From: Solimonas variicoloris DSM 15731
GTDB lineage: Bacteria > Pseudomonadota > Gammaproteobacteria > Nevskiales > Nevskiaceae
DNA: 64,000 nucleotides
Direction: 5' to 3'
Assembly: GCF_000382285.1 (NCBI RefSeq)
Contig: NZ_KB907930.1
Coordinates: 62,001-126,000, forward strand
Shown: positions 1 to 9,493 of the stretch, piece by piece
Position numbering within the stretch: the stretch's first letter is position 1
How the letters are laid out: each line of letters starts with the position of its first letter
Translations under genes and position numbers: made by a program
The notes under the pieces: generated by a model
What the model was told of the DNA's origin: nothing
Seen by the model: the letters and a program-made list of their open reading frames with translations, nothing else
Databases searched by the model: none

Positions 1-647
1 CGCAGCTGTTCGCGCGCAACCGCTTCTCCGGCCTCGACCGCATCTCGGACGCCAACGAGCTGACGCTGGCGCTGACCGGCCGCCAGCTCGACCCGGACAC
101 CGGCGCGGTCAAGGCTTCGGTGGCGATCGGCCAGCTCTACCGCTTCGAGGCGCCGCGCGTGACGCTGCCGGGCGAATCCGCCCCCGACAAGGGCGCCACC
201 GACTTCATCGGCGAGTTCGACTACAACCTCTCGCAGAACTGGGGCACCCGCCTGCTCGCGCAATGGTCGCCCGAGCAGAACGAATTCAGCCGCACCGGCA
301 TCGCCGTGCGCTACCGCGACGATCACCGGCGTCTGTTCGAGGCCGCCTACCGCTACCGCCGCGACCAGCTCGAGCAGACCGATCTCGTGGCGATGACGCC
401 GATCTACAAGGCGATCAGCGCCGCCGGGCGCTGGCGCTACTCGATCAGCGATGGCAAGACGCTCGATACCTACGTCGGCCTGCGCTACGACACCTGCTGC
501 TGGGCCATCGACGTTGCGGCGCGGCGCTACATTTCGGACTCGCGCGGCACCTTCAACACCGGCATCTACGCCCAGCTCGAACTCAAGGGCCTCGGCCAGA
601 TCGGTTCCGGCTTCCCGAACCTTCGCGTCGACGACGATGTCTACTAG
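1..647 (+). CDS. lptD: LPS-assembly protein LptD, C-terminal part (5' end outside window)
   Basis: The reading frame is open from base 3 to the stop at 645-647, so only the last ~214 residues are present. The fragment opens with QLFARNRFSGLDRISDANEL, a hallmark of the LptD beta-barrel, and continues with alternating strand-like segments rich in aromatic residues and RYRDDHRR/AYRYRRDQ turns. A CC pair (DTCCWAIDV) matches the C-terminal cysteine pair that LptD uses for disulfide bonding with its N-terminal domain. LptD with LptE inserts lipopolysaccharide into the outer leaflet of the outer membrane. It is followed by surA, the periplasmic chaperone on which LptD folding depends; this is the standard gammaproteobacterial order. 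Identification is firm; the N-terminal half cannot be assessed. Confidence 0.93.
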   Translation, partial: QLFARNRFSGLDRISDANELTLALTGRQLDPDTGAVKASVAIGQLYRFEAPRVTLPGESAPDKGATDFIGEFDYNLSQNWGTRLLAQWSPEQNEFSRTGIAVRYRDDHRRLFEAAYRYRRDQLEQTDLVAMTPIYKAISAAGRWRYSISDGKTLDTYVGLRYDTCCWAIDVAARRYISDSRGTFNTGIYAQLELKGLGQIGSGFPNLRVDDDVY

Positions 648-732
648 GGCCGGCAGTAGGTATCGCCGCCGGCTCTGGGCGATAATCCCGGACTTGCGTT
701 CCCATTCCGTCTTTCCAGCCAACGGTCCCATC

Positions 733-2070
733 ATGCCGTCGCGTCCCCTCCCGCTGCGTCTCGCGCTTTCGTTCCTCCTCGCGCTCGTCACCACGCTCGC
801 GCTGGCGCCGGCCGCCCGCGCCGCCCCGCAGGATCTCGACCGCATCATCGTCGTCGTCAACGACGGCGTGATCCTGCAGAGCGAGCTCGACCAGTCGATG
901 GACGACGCGCGCCTGCAGATCAGCAAGCGCGGCCTGACGTCGCCGCCCGACGCCGCACTGCGCGCGCAGGTGCTCGAACGGCTGATCCTGACGCGCGTGC
1001 AGACCCAGCGCGCCGCGCAGGCCGGCATCCGCATCGATGACCGCGAGCTCAACGAAGTGCTGACCAGCATCGCCAAGCAGAACGGCCTGAGCCTGGCGGC
1101 TTTCGCCGATGTGGTGCGCAGCGAGGGTCTGGACTATCTCAATCTGCGCGAGCAGATTCGCGACGAGGTGACGCTGCAGCGCCTGCGCAACCGCGAGGTC
1201 GACAGCCGCGTCGTGGTCACCGAGCAGGACGTCGACGCCTTCCTCGCCAGTGAAGGCGCCAACAGCGACAAGGAATACCGCCTCTCGCACATCCTGATCG
1301 CCGTGCCGGACGGCGCCAGCCAGCAGGTCCGCGACCAGGCGCGCGCCAAGATCGCCGACCTGCTCAAGCGCATCCGCGCCGGCGAGGACTTCGCGCAGCT
1401 GGCGATCGCCAACTCCAACGGCCAGCAGGCCCTGCAGGGCGGCGATCTCGACTGGCGCAAGGGCGGCGACCTGCCGAGCGCGTTCGCCAGCGCCGCCGGC
1501 AAGCTCAAGGTCGGCGAGACCAGCGAGGTCTTCGAGACCGGCAGCGGCTATCACCTCATCAAGCTGGCCGACATGCGCGGCGGCGACGAGCGCAAGACCG
1601 TCACCGAGACGCATGCCCGCCACATCCTGATCCAGACCAACGCGATCCGCGACGACGAACAGGCCCGCGCCCAGGCGCGCGAGCTGTACAACCGCCTGCA
1701 GGCCGGCGAGGACTTCGCCAAGCTCGCCAAGGAGCACTCGGATGACCCGGGCTCCAAGAACAGCGGCGGCGACCTCGGCTTCCAGCCGCCCGGCGTGTTC
1801 GTTCCGGAATTCCAGTCGCGCCTCGACCAGCTCAAGCCGAACGAGATCTCGCCGCCATTCCGCACCCAGTTCGGCTGGCACATCGCGCAGCTGCTTGAGC
1901 GTCGCGATCGCGACGTCACCGAAGAGCAGAAGCGCGCCCGCGCCCGCACCGCGATCGGCACGCGCAAGGCCGCCGAGGAATACGACATCTGGCTGCGCCG
2001 CCTGCGCAACGAAGCCTACGTCGAATACCGCGTGCCCGCGGATGCCGAAGCCGCCGCGCAGCTGCAGTAA
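733..2070 (+). CDS. surA: Periplasmic chaperone / peptidyl-prolyl isomerase SurA
   Basis: 445 aa, close to the E. coli length (428). The ATG at 733 gives a clear signal peptide (residues ~1-30, hydrophobic LALSFLLALVTTLALAP, cleavage near ARAAPQ) followed by LDRIIVVVNDGVILQSEL, the start of the mature SurA N-domain. The open frame extends further upstream but into lptD, so the internal ATG is preferred. Two parvulin (PPIC) domains follow: one starting near YRLSHILIAV and a second near ARHILIQTN, each with the GGDL motif. SurA escorts unfolded outer-membrane proteins, LptD above all, to the BAM complex. It lies 85 bp after lptD and 30 bp before pdxA, so it is probably part of one operon. Confidence 0.96.
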   Translation: MPSRPLPLRLALSFLLALVTTLALAPAARAAPQDLDRIIVVVNDGVILQSELDQSMDDARLQISKRGLTSPPDAALRAQVLERLILTRVQTQRAAQAGIRIDDRELNEVLTSIAKQNGLSLAAFADVVRSEGLDYLNLREQIRDEVTLQRLRNREVDSRVVVTEQDVDAFLASEGANSDKEYRLSHILIAVPDGASQQVRDQARAKIADLLKRIRAGEDFAQLAIANSNGQQALQGGDLDWRKGGDLPSAFASAAGKLKVGETSEVFETGSGYHLIKLADMRGGDERKTVTETHARHILIQTNAIRDDEQARAQARELYNRLQAGEDFAKLAKEHSDDPGSKNSGGDLGFQPPGVFVPEFQSRLDQLKPNEISPPFRTQFGWHIAQLLERRDRDVTEEQKRARARTAIGTRKAAEEYDIWLRRLRNEAYVEYRVPADAEAAAQLQ

Positions 2071-2100
2071 GCGCGGCACCAGCGCGCCGACGGAGCGGCC

Positions 2101-3090
2101 GTGAGCCCGCCGCGCATCATGCTGACGCCGGGCGAGCCGGCCGGCATCGGTCCCGATCTGGCCTGCGCGATCGCGCAGGATGCATGGCCGGCCGAGCTGG
2201 TCGCCGTCGCCGATCCCGCGCTGCTGCAGTCGCGCGCCGCGGCGCTGGGCCTGGCGCTGCATCTCGAGCCCGTCGACTTGTCGGCCCCGCCGCGCCTGCG
2301 GCCGGCCGGCACGCTCGCCGTGCTCGCCGTGCCGCGCGCGGCGCCGACCACGGCCGGCCGGCTCGAGCCGCGCAACGCCGCCTATGTGCTGGACACGCTG
2401 CGCCGCGCCGCCGATGCCTGCCTCGCCGGCCAGGCCGGCGCGCTCGTCACCGGGCCGGTGCAGAAGAGCGTCATCAACGACGCCGGCGTGCCGTTCAGCG
2501 GCCATACCGAGTTCCTCGCCGAACGCTGCGGCGCCGCGCTGCCGGTGATGATGCTGGCGAACGCCGGCGACCGGCCGTTACGGGTCGCGCTGGTGACCAC
2601 GCATCTGCCGCTGCGCGCGGTCGCCGACGCGATCACCGCTGAGCGCGTGCTGGCGACGCTGCGCATCCTCGCCCATGACCTGCGCACGCGCTTCGGCATC
2701 GACGCGCCGCGCGTCCTGGTCTGCGGACTCAACCCGCACGCCGGCGAATCCGGACATCTGGGCCGCGAGGAGATCGAGATCATCGAACCGGCGCTGGCCG
2801 CGGCGCGTGCCGAAGGCATCGACGCACGCGGGCCGCTACCGGCCGACACCCTGTTCACGCCGGCGCACCTCGCCGGCGCCGACGCGGTGCTGGCGATGTA
2901 CCACGACCAGGGCCTGCCGGTCCTCAAGTACGCCGGCTTCGGCGAGAGCATCAACATCACGCTCGGCCTGCCGATCGTGCGCACCTCGGTCGATCACGGC
3001 ACGGCGCTCGACCTCGCCGGCAGCGGCCGTGCCGACCCCGGCAGCCTGCGCGCGGCACTGCGTCTGGCCATCGAACTCGCCCGGCGATGA
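2101..3090 (+). CDS. pdxA: 4-hydroxythreonine-4-phosphate dehydrogenase PdxA
   Basis: 329 aa, normal for the family. It oxidises 4-phosphohydroxy-L-threonine with NAD(P) in the DXP-dependent pyridoxal 5'-phosphate pathway. Family signatures are plain: [12 protein letters not shown] at the N-terminus, SGHTEFLAE in the middle, [16 protein letters not shown], and [12 protein letters not shown] with the metal-binding His/Asp near the C-terminus. The start is a GTG 30 bp after the surA stop. The gene ends with an ATGA overlap into rsmA, which suggests translational coupling. This surA-pdxA-rsmA order is conserved in gammaproteobacteria. Confidence 0.96.
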   Translation: MSPPRIMLTPGEPAGIGPDLACAIAQDAWPAELVAVADPALLQSRAAALGLALHLEPVDLSAPPRLRPAGTLAVLAVPRAAPTTAGRLEPRNAAYVLDTLRRAADACLAGQAGALVTGPVQKSVINDAGVPFSGHTEFLAERCGAALPVMMLANAGDRPLRVALVTTHLPLRAVADAITAERVLATLRILAHDLRTRFGIDAPRVLVCGLNPHAGESGHLGREEIEIIEPALAAARAEGIDARGPLPADTLFTPAHLAGADAVLAMYHDQGLPVLKYAGFGESINITLGLPIVRTSVDHGTALDLAGSGRADPGSLRAALRLAIELARR

Positions 3091-3902
3091 ACGAATCCGC
3101 ACCGCACCAGGCCAAGAAGCGCTTCGGCCAGAATTTTCTGCACGACCCGCAGGTCATCGCCCGCATCCTGCGCGCGATCCATCCGCAGGCCGACGACGTG
3201 CTCGTCGAGATCGGCCCCGGACTCGGCGCCCTGACCGTCCCGCTGCTCGAAAAGACCGGCCGGCTGCAGGTCGTCGAGATCGACCGCGACGTGATCCCGC
3301 ATCTCATCGAGGCGACCGGCCACGCGCCGGGACTGCACATCACCCAGGCCGACGCGCTGACGGTCGACTACCGGCAGTTCACCGAGCCCGGCAAGCGCCT
3401 GCGCCTGGTCGGCAATCTGCCGTACAACATCTCGACGCCGATCCTGTTCCATCTGCTCGAGCAGGCCGATGCGATCGCCGACATGCACTTCATGCTGCAG
3501 AAGGAAGTCGTCGAGCGCATGTGCGCCGAACCCGGCAGCGAGCACTACGGGCGCCTGACGGTCGCGCTCGCGGCACGCTGCGAGGTGGCGCATCTGTTCA
3601 ACGTCGGGCCGGGCGCGTTCCGGCCGGCGCCGAAGGTGGACTCGGCGATCGTGCGCCTGCGCCCGCGCGCGCCCGATTACGCGATCGACGATCTCGCGCT
3701 GTTCGACCGTGTCGTCGCCGCCGCCTTCTCGCAGCGCCGCAAGACGCTCGCCAACGCGCTCAAGGGCGTGGCCGATGCCGCGACCATCGCCGCCGCCGGC
3801 ATCGAGCCGACGATCCGCGCCGAACGCCTGCACGCGCGCGACTTCGCGCGTCTGGCCAACCTGCTGCACGCGCGGGCATCGGCGCCGTCCGCCGCCGGTT
3901 GA
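3087..3902 (+). CDS. rsmA: 16S rRNA (adenine1518/1519-N6)-dimethyltransferase RsmA/KsgA
   Basis: 271 aa. It dimethylates two adjacent adenines in helix 45 of 16S rRNA late in 30S assembly. Visible motifs: [11 protein letters not shown] (N-terminal signature), [11 protein letters not shown] (SAM-binding motif I), EIDRDVIP (motif II acidic residue), NLPYNIS (catalytic N-L-P-Y motif IV), and [12 protein letters not shown] plus [11 protein letters not shown] in the C-terminal domain. The start overlaps the pdxA stop by 4 nt. In many relatives apaG and apaH follow directly. Here a usp gene and a minus-strand Tad locus follow instead, and apaH is about 13 kb away. Confidence 0.97.
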   Translation: MNESAPHQAKKRFGQNFLHDPQVIARILRAIHPQADDVLVEIGPGLGALTVPLLEKTGRLQVVEIDRDVIPHLIEATGHAPGLHITQADALTVDYRQFTEPGKRLRLVGNLPYNISTPILFHLLEQADAIADMHFMLQKEVVERMCAEPGSEHYGRLTVALAARCEVAHLFNVGPGAFRPAPKVDSAIVRLRPRAPDYAIDDLALFDRVVAAAFSQRRKTLANALKGVADAATIAAAGIEPTIRAERLHARDFARLANLLHARASAPSAAG

Positions 3903-3963
3903 CGCCAGCAGCTGCCGCGCGATACTGCGGACTCACCCGAGCGTTCACGCCCAGGAGTCGCGC

Positions 3964-4392
3964 ATGAGCCTGTACCGCCACATCCTTGCCGCAGTGGCCC
4001 TCGATCCGAGCGGGCGCGCCGTGCTGGCGCGCGCGCAGGCGCTGGCCCAGCACTTCGGGGCCCGCCTGTCGGTGCTGCACGTCGTCGAGTACATCCCGAT
4101 CGAAAGCGGTGAGCTGCTGATGAGCGCGCCGGTCGATCTGACGCAGCAGCTCGAAGAACAGTCGCGTCGCCAGCTCGAAGCGCTGTGCGCGGAGTTTTCG
4201 ATCCCGGCCGCCGATCTGCACACCGCCAGCGGCCCGGTGACGCCACAGATCCAGCAGCTCGCCGAATCGCTGCAGATCGATCTGATCGTGCTCGGCCACC
4301 ATCCGCGGCACGGCCTCGCGGCCTGGTTCAGTCACACCGGGGAAAGCGTGGTCACGCGCGCACGCTGCGACGTCCTCGCCCTGCACGTCTGA
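3964..4392 (+). CDS. Universal stress protein (UspA family)
   Basis: 142 aa, single Usp domain. It begins MSLYRHILAAVALDPSG, the typical first strand of the UspA fold. It ends with LIVLGHHPRHGLAAWFSHTGESVV, which corresponds to the G-2x-G-9x-G(S/T) ATP-binding region, although the second glycine is replaced by His, so nucleotide binding is less certain. The open frame reaches back into rsmA, but the ATG at 3964 matches the conserved family start and has AGGAG about 9 nt upstream. UspA proteins are cytoplasmic stress proteins; the specific role here is unknown. It is convergent with the diguanylate cyclase-like gene, only 24 bp away. Confidence 0.9.
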   Translation: MSLYRHILAAVALDPSGRAVLARAQALAQHFGARLSVLHVVEYIPIESGELLMSAPVDLTQQLEEQSRRQLEALCAEFSIPAADLHTASGPVTPQIQQLAESLQIDLIVLGHHPRHGLAAWFSHTGESVVTRARCDVLALHV

Positions 4393-4416
4393 CGCGCGGA
4401 TCGCGCGCGGCGGCTT

Positions 4417-7400
4417 TCAGAGCGGCTGCACCTCGCGGCCATTGAGCCAGCCGACGGCGTCGGCGGCTTCCATCGGCGCATGCACCGCTTCGCCGCCGAA
4501 CCAGTGACATCCGGCTGCGCGCCAGCGGGCGTGCTGGATCTCGTCGACCTGCATGGCGATCAGCAGAAGCCCGCGCGCGCGCGCCACTGCGGTCGCGGCG
4601 GCCATATCGGCCGTGTCGGCCAAGGTGTCGGAAGCCAGCAGCAGCCGGATCGGCAATGGACCGAAGTCCGGCAGCGGCAGGTTGAAATCGCGCAGCGCCA
4701 GGCGCAGCCCGCGCCCGATCAGGGCGGCGGCATCGGCGTGCAGCGTCGCCGCGTCGAGCACGCCGTCCGGATTCAGGGCCAGGATCAGGCGGTCGGCCGC
4801 CACGTCGTAGCGCCGTACCAGCTCGTCGACGTGGCACGCGAACTCGCCGCTGCGCAGCTGCCAGCCGGACACGTCGATGATGAACGGCAAGGCCGGCAGG
4901 CCGTGGCGGCGGGCGCTGAGATGATGCTCGCAGGCGTGCGTGATCTGCCACAGTTCGAGATCACCGATCAGGCCGGCGCGGGCCGCGGCGCGCAGCAGCT
5001 CGTCGTGCGCGATGCGACCGAAGCGCGGATGCTGCCAGTACAGTGAAGCGCGAATCGCCTTGACCGCGCCGTGCTCGACGTCGAGGACCGGCTCCATGAG
5101 CAGATGCAGCTGGTTGAGCGCGACCGCGGCATGGATCTCGCGTTCGAGGCCGAGGCGGCGGCGGCGGTCGGCGTCGATCTCGGTGGAAAAGATCCGGTAG
5201 CAGCCTCGCCCCGCCTGCTTGGCCTCGTACATCGCGGCATCGGCGTGGCGCAGCAGGCCCTCGGCGTCGCTCTCGTCGAGCGGATAGAGCGTGACGCCGA
5301 TGCTCAGCCGCATCTGGATGCGATGGCCGGGGATATCGAGCGGATGCGCGAAGCGGTCGAGCAGTTTCTGCGCCAGCTGCGCCGCGTCCTCGACCGAGCG
5401 CAGACCGGGCGCGACGATCACGAACTCGTCGCCGGCCAGGCGGGCAACGGTGTCGGACTCGCGCAGCGCCGTGCGCAGACGGTCGGCGGTCGCCTTCAGC
5501 ACCAGATCGCCGGCTTCGTGACCGTGACGGTCGTTGATCTCCTTGAAGCGATCGAGGTCGAGGAACAGTACGCCGAGCGAGCGAGCGCCGCGCTGCTGGG
5601 CGGCAAGCCAGGCCTGCTGCAGGCGATCCTGCAGCATCGCGCGATTCGGCAGGCCGGTCAGCGCATCGTAGTGCGCCAGCTGCTGCAGCCGCAGCTCGGC
5701 CTCGAGGCGCTCGCTGATGTCGACGGCAATCGCCATGAAGACCGGCGGCTCCTCGTCGCGCGAGAAGTTGAGCCTCACCTCGACCGGATAGCTGCTGCCG
5801 TCGGCGCGGCGATGCCGGCAGCGATAGATCAGATGATCGTGCTCGCCGCCGCGCAGCTGCAGCAGATACTGGCGGAACACCGCTTCGTCGAGCTGCTCGC
5901 TGATATCGAGTGGCGTCATGCGCAGCAGCGCTTCCGGACGGAAGCCGAGATTGCGTCGCGCACCGCGGTTGACGTCGAGCAAGGCCAGCGTCTGCGCGTC
6001 GAAGATGTAGACCTCCTCGACGGCGGCGTCGAGCAGGCGGCCGAGACGGCTCGCAAGGTTCTCGCCACGCAGGCGCTCGCTGATGTCGCGGACGATGACG
6101 ACCAGACCCGAGGATTGCTCGACCTGCAGCGGCTGCACCCAGATCTCGACCGGGAACGTGGTGGCGTCCTTGCGCCAGCCGACGATCTTCGGCAACGCGG
6201 CGTCGCTGCGCGGCCCGACCGTGCCGACGTAGTCGGTGATACGGATGCCCGGCGTATTGAGGAACGGCACCGGCATCAGCTTGGTGATCGTGAAGCCCTG
6301 CAGCTCGTCGCGGGCGTATCCGAACATGCGTTCGGCGCGCGCGTTGGCAAATCGCACGACACCCGACGGATCGGTCATCAGCACGCCTTCCTCGAGATGG
6401 TCGACGACGGCCTGCGACAGCTGCGCTTCGTGCTTGAGCGCATCGAGTTCCGCGGCATGCCGCGTCACATCGCGGCACAGCATGGCGACACCGTCGACGC
6501 TGCCGTCGCGCTTGCGGATCAGGCAGGCGAGCAGTTCGACCGGCCGCCGCGTGCCGTCGCGGGCGCGCAGCCAGGCGCTCTGCGCCGGCACGTCGCCGTT
6601 GCGCTGCAGCGCCTGCTCCAGTGCGCTCTGCAGCGGCAGGTCGCGCCGATCGTGGAGATGGAAGACCGAGTAGGCCATGCGCCCGCGTGCCGCCGCCAGC
6701 GGCCAGCCGCTCAGACGTTCGGCGGTGGCATTCAGATAGCGGATGCGACCATCGCGGTCGGCGGTGACCATGCCGTAGTCGAGCGCGTCCATGACCGTGC
6801 CGGCCCGCTCGCGGAACAGCTCGGCTGCGGTCGACGCGTCGATCATGGCACCCGCACTGCCCGGCGCGTGCGGATCGGCGCGGCGCATCCATTCCGGGCG
6901 GCGTGCCTGACGCCGCAGCAGCCGCCACCACACCGGGATCAGCAGGCCGCCCAACAGCAGCAACGCATAGCCGGTCGCACGGAGCCGGGCAACGGCGTCA
7001 TCGTGGATCGCCGCGGCTTCGGAGGGAATCAGGTCGAATTCGGCGCGTCCCAGCACGCGCCCGTCTTCAGTCTGGACCAGCGCGCTGGCGTGCACGGCGC
7101 GCACGCGATACAGCAGTTCCTCGAGCGCGGCGCCGACATGGCCGGAGAGCTTCAGTCCGTCATAGCGTCCGGCGCGCGCCAGGCGCAGCCCGTCGGCGTC
7201 GAAGATCGCCAGCCGGCAAAGCCCCCAGCGATACGCCCCTTCGCTGCCGCGGACCGTGAGCGCGCGCGCGAGGCGCCCCAGTTCCGCCGTGGAATGGCGT
7301 GTCCGCCGCAGCTCGGCGCGCAATGCGTCGGGAACCGCAGCCTCCGCCAGGGCGCGCGCGGCGCGCGCCTGCAGGCCGCCGGCGTAAGCGAGGCACGACA

Positions 7401-7494
7401 GGCCGAGCGCGAGCAGCAGCACGGCCTGCAGCAGCAGCAGACCATATGCCGCCTGACGTCGCGGCCAGCGCTTGCCAGCATCGATCGTGCGCAT
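4417..7494 (-). CDS. Membrane PAS-PAS-PAS-GGDEF-EAL protein with degenerate EAL domain
   Basis: 1025 aa. Order: transmembrane helix (~18-40), a periplasmic-type segment, second transmembrane helix (~172-192), three PAS domains (~228-345, ~350-480, ~485-600), GGDEF (~605-770) and an EAL-type domain (~775-1020). The cyclase motif reads AGDEF (687-691), a variant that keeps the catalytic G-D/E-E-F positions, so c-di-GMP synthesis is plausible. The EAL motif reads R815-A-S where E-A-L is expected, and the later metal and catalytic motifs are not recognisable. The C-terminal domain is therefore probably a non-catalytic sensor or binding module. It lies 43 bp after the last Tad gene on the same strand, so it may be cotranscribed and tie pilus activity to c-di-GMP. 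That link is inferred. Confidence 0.9.
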   Translation of the reverse strand: MRTIDAGKRWPRRQAAYGLLLLQAVLLLALGLSCLAYAGGLQARAARALAEAAVPDALRAELRRTRHSTAELGRLARALTVRGSEGAYRWGLCRLAIFDADGLRLARAGRYDGLKLSGHVGAALEELLYRVRAVHASALVQTEDGRVLGRAEFDLIPSEAAAIHDDAVARLRATGYALLLLGGLLIPVWWRLLRRQARRPEWMRRADPHAPGSAGAMIDASTAAELFRERAGTVMDALDYGMVTADRDGRIRYLNATAERLSGWPLAAARGRMAYSVFHLHDRRDLPLQSALEQALQRNGDVPAQSAWLRARDGTRRPVELLACLIRKRDGSVDGVAMLCRDVTRHAAELDALKHEAQLSQAVVDHLEEGVLMTDPSGVVRFANARAERMFGYARDELQGFTITKLMPVPFLNTPGIRITDYVGTVGPRSDAALPKIVGWRKDATTFPVEIWVQPLQVEQSSGLVVIVRDISERLRGENLASRLGRLLDAAVEEVYIFDAQTLALLDVNRGARRNLGFRPEALLRMTPLDISEQLDEAVFRQYLLQLRGGEHDHLIYRCRHRRADGSSYPVEVRLNFSRDEEPPVFMAIAVDISERLEAELRLQQLAHYDALTGLPNRAMLQDRLQQAWLAAQQRGARSLGVLFLDLDRFKEINDRHGHEAGDLVLKATADRLRTALRESDTVARLAGDEFVIVAPGLRSVEDAAQLAQKLLDRFAHPLDIPGHRIQMRLSIGVTLYPLDESDAEGLLRHADAAMYEAKQAGRGCYRIFSTEIDADRRRRLGLEREIHAAVALNQLHLLMEPVLDVEHGAVKAIRASLYWQHPRFGRIAHDELLRAAARAGLIGDLELWQITHACEHHLSARRHGLPALPFIIDVSGWQLRSGEFACHVDELVRRYDVAADRLILALNPDGVLDAATLHADAAALIGRGLRLALRDFNLPLPDFGPLPIRLLLASDTLADTADMAAATAVARARGLLLIAMQVDEIQHARWRAAGCHWFGGEAVHAPMEAADAVGWLNGREVQPL

Positions 7495-7537
7495 CGTTCA
7501 GCACGGCGCCCACAGTAACGCGGCTGCCGTCCCGGAA

Positions 7538-7867
7538 TCAGGACCCGCTGCCGCCGCTACCGCTCTCGACGAAGCTGTCGCGCTTGAAGGTCTCGGGAAT
7601 GGGGTGCTTGAAGCTGTTGACGTAGCGCTGATAGACCTGCTCGGCGACCTCGCCCGGCACCGGGCGCAGATCCGGCACCTGCGCCGCCGTCTCCTTCTGC
7701 AGGGCCAGCCAGGAGCGCGTATCGGCACCAAGCTGCGGCAGCGGCGCCGCCTCGGCAGGCGGCGCGACGGTGGCCGGCGCGTCGGGCGCGGGGTCCGCAG
7801 CCTCCTGCGCGAAAGCGGCCGAGGTGGCGCAGAACAGCGCGGCGCCGATCAAAGCGATCTTCTTCAT
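7538..7867 (-). CDS. Small secreted Tad-locus protein, DUF3613-like
   Basis: 109 aa. A signal peptide is clear (MKKIALIGAALFCATSAAFA, cleavage after AFA), then an Ala/Pro-rich linker, then a short conserved-looking region containing TRSWLALQKE and EQVYQRYVNSFKHPIPETF, ending in a Gly/Ser tail. The W-L-x-L-Q pattern and the C-terminal V-x-R-Y-x-x-S-F-x-x-P-I-P-E block resemble DUF3613 proteins found at the end of Tad/Flp pilus operons; this is from memory of the family, not a search. It overlaps the tadD stop by 4 nt, so it is translationally coupled. Its function in pilus assembly is unknown. Confidence 0.7.
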   Translation of the reverse strand: MKKIALIGAALFCATSAAFAQEAADPAPDAPATVAPPAEAAPLPQLGADTRSWLALQKETAAQVPDLRPVPGEVAEQVYQRYVNSFKHPIPETFKRDSFVESGSGGSGS

Positions 7868-8562
7868 TTCTTCACTCCTGAGCCCGCGGCGCGGGCCTGC
7901 AAAGCCTGCGCATCGCTGCGCAGGCGGGCAACGGTTTCGGGCGGGATGCCCGCCTGATCGACGACGCGTCGCACGCCTTCCTCGTCACGCGTCACCATCA
8001 GCAGCAGCACGAGATTGTTGCGCGCCTTGTCGTTGGCCGGATCGAGCTCGACGGCCGTCGACAGTTCGGGCATCGCCTCCGCATAGCGTCCCGCGCGCAG
8101 CAGCGCGTACCCGAGGTCGTTACGCACCTTGGCGTCCGTCGGCCTGCGCTGCGCTGCCTCGCGCAAATACTGCACCGAGGTCGCGAGATTGCGCGGCGCA
8201 TAGAGCAGCCCCAGACCGTGATAGGCATCGCCGGCCAGACGGCCCTTGAGCAGATCTCGGTAGAGCTTTTCCGCTGCTGCGCCCTCGCCGAGCTGGCGCC
8301 GCGCCTCCGCCTCGAGGTAACGCAGTTCCTCGCTGTTGCCGCTGCTGCGCTGCTGCTGCTGGATATGCGCAAGCGCAGCGTAATACTGCTCCTGATCGAG
8401 CATCTTGCGGATCAGGTCGACGTGCATGGACTTGTCGGTGGATTCGAGCTCTTCGGGTGTATTCGGCGACGCCGTGGTCGCGCGGCCGAAGCCACCGGCG
8501 CAACCGGCGAGCAAAACCAGCGAAGCAACAGACACCAAGAAGCCTGCGCCTTTATTGCGCAT
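7864..8562 (-). CDS. tadD: TadD-like TPR lipoprotein of the Tad/Flp pilus
   Basis: 232 aa. A lipoprotein signal is visible (SLVLLAGCAGG, lipobox Leu-Ala-Gly-Cys), followed by tetratricopeptide repeats over ~50-200, including AYHGLGLLYAPR, AKVRNDLGYALLRAGRYAEAM and ELDPANDKARNNLVLLL. TadD is an outer-membrane-associated TPR protein that helps assemble the Tad secretin. The position directly after tadC and before the DUF3613-like gene fits. Its start overlaps the tadC stop by 11 nt. Confidence 0.88.
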   Translation of the reverse strand: MRNKGAGFLVSVASLVLLAGCAGGFGRATTASPNTPEELESTDKSMHVDLIRKMLDQEQYYAALAHIQQQQRSSGNSEELRYLEAEARRQLGEGAAAEKLYRDLLKGRLAGDAYHGLGLLYAPRNLATSVQYLREAAQRRPTDAKVRNDLGYALLRAGRYAEAMPELSTAVELDPANDKARNNLVLLLMVTRDEEGVRRVVDQAGIPPETVARLRSDAQALQARAAGSGVKK

Positions 8563-9493
8563 TGAGATTCCCGAGCACCGTAACGATCGACAGAAAAGCC
8601 GGCCCGGCGACGAAAATCATCAGCGCCGGGAAGAAGAACAGCACCATGACGACCGTCATGCGTCCGGACATCAGGTTGACCTTCTCACGCATCTCGTAGC
8701 CGCGGCGCTCCTCGATCACCTGCAGCGTTTCGAGCAGCGGCTCGCGCAGTTCACCGCCGTAGCGATCGACCTGACGCAACACTCCCAGCACCGTGCTCAG
8801 ATCCTCGACGTCAAGCGCTTCTCCCAGGTTCTTCAGCGCGTCGCCGGCCTCGGCGCCGGCTTCGACCTGCCGCAAAACGAGGTCGAGCTCACGCCCCAAT
8901 TCCCTCAGCACGCCGCCGCTTTCGCGGACGATGCTCGCCAGCGCCTGGCGAGTCGACAAACCGGATTCGAACAGCAGGACCAACAGGTGGATGAACAGCG
9001 GCACTTCGCCGCGAATACGCTTCCGGCGCCCCTCGGCGACGCTGCGAAGCACCCAGCGCGGGGCAAGAAAGCTGAGGATCGCGGCCATCATTGCCAGCAA
9101 CAGGCTCGTCATGGTTCGCTGCGGCGAGTCGCTGAAGGTCCAGAACGCCGCAACGCCAGCAAACAGCACCACCGGCAACGCCGCCTGGAATGCGTACCAG
9201 AACAGGCGTGCCTTGGCCGAGCGCCAGCCAGCCTGGACCATGAGACGTGCGCTTTCCCCTTCCGTATCGACCATCTGCTCAATGGCCTTGCCGCTACGCG
9301 CCATGCTCTCGATGATCGGCGCATTGCCGGTAGCGCTGAAGTCACGCGCCACGGCTGCCGCTTGCGGATCAAGGCGGCGGCGCACCACCGATTCCTCACG
9401 CGTGCGTACCAGCAAATATGCGAGCGCCATCAGCGCCAGCACGCAGACGATGATCGCCGCAGCGACGATCATCGCGAAAAGTGTCGGACTCAT
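8552..9493 (-). CDS. tadC: Tad/Flp pilus inner-membrane platform protein TadC
   Basis: 313 aa, T2SSF (GspF-like) family. Several membrane segments are visible, including the N-terminal LFAMIVAAAIIVCVLALMALAYLLV and the C-terminal VVMVLFFFPALMIFVAGPAFL. A conserved cytoplasmic domain contains LFIHLLVLLFESGLSTRQAL and GGELREPLLETLQVIEERR. The chosen ATG at 9493 shares one base with the tadB stop (TGATG), which supports it over a longer frame reaching into tadB. TadB and TadC form the inner-membrane platform driven by the TadA ATPase. Confidence 0.92.
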   Translation of the reverse strand: MSPTLFAMIVAAAIIVCVLALMALAYLLVRTREESVVRRRLDPQAAAVARDFSATGNAPIIESMARSGKAIEQMVDTEGESARLMVQAGWRSAKARLFWYAFQAALPVVLFAGVAAFWTFSDSPQRTMTSLLLAMMAAILSFLAPRWVLRSVAEGRRKRIRGEVPLFIHLLVLLFESGLSTRQALASIVRESGGVLRELGRELDLVLRQVEAGAEAGDALKNLGEALDVEDLSTVLGVLRQVDRYGGELREPLLETLQVIEERRGYEMREKVNLMSGRMTVVMVLFFFPALMIFVAGPAFLSIVTVLGNLNAQ

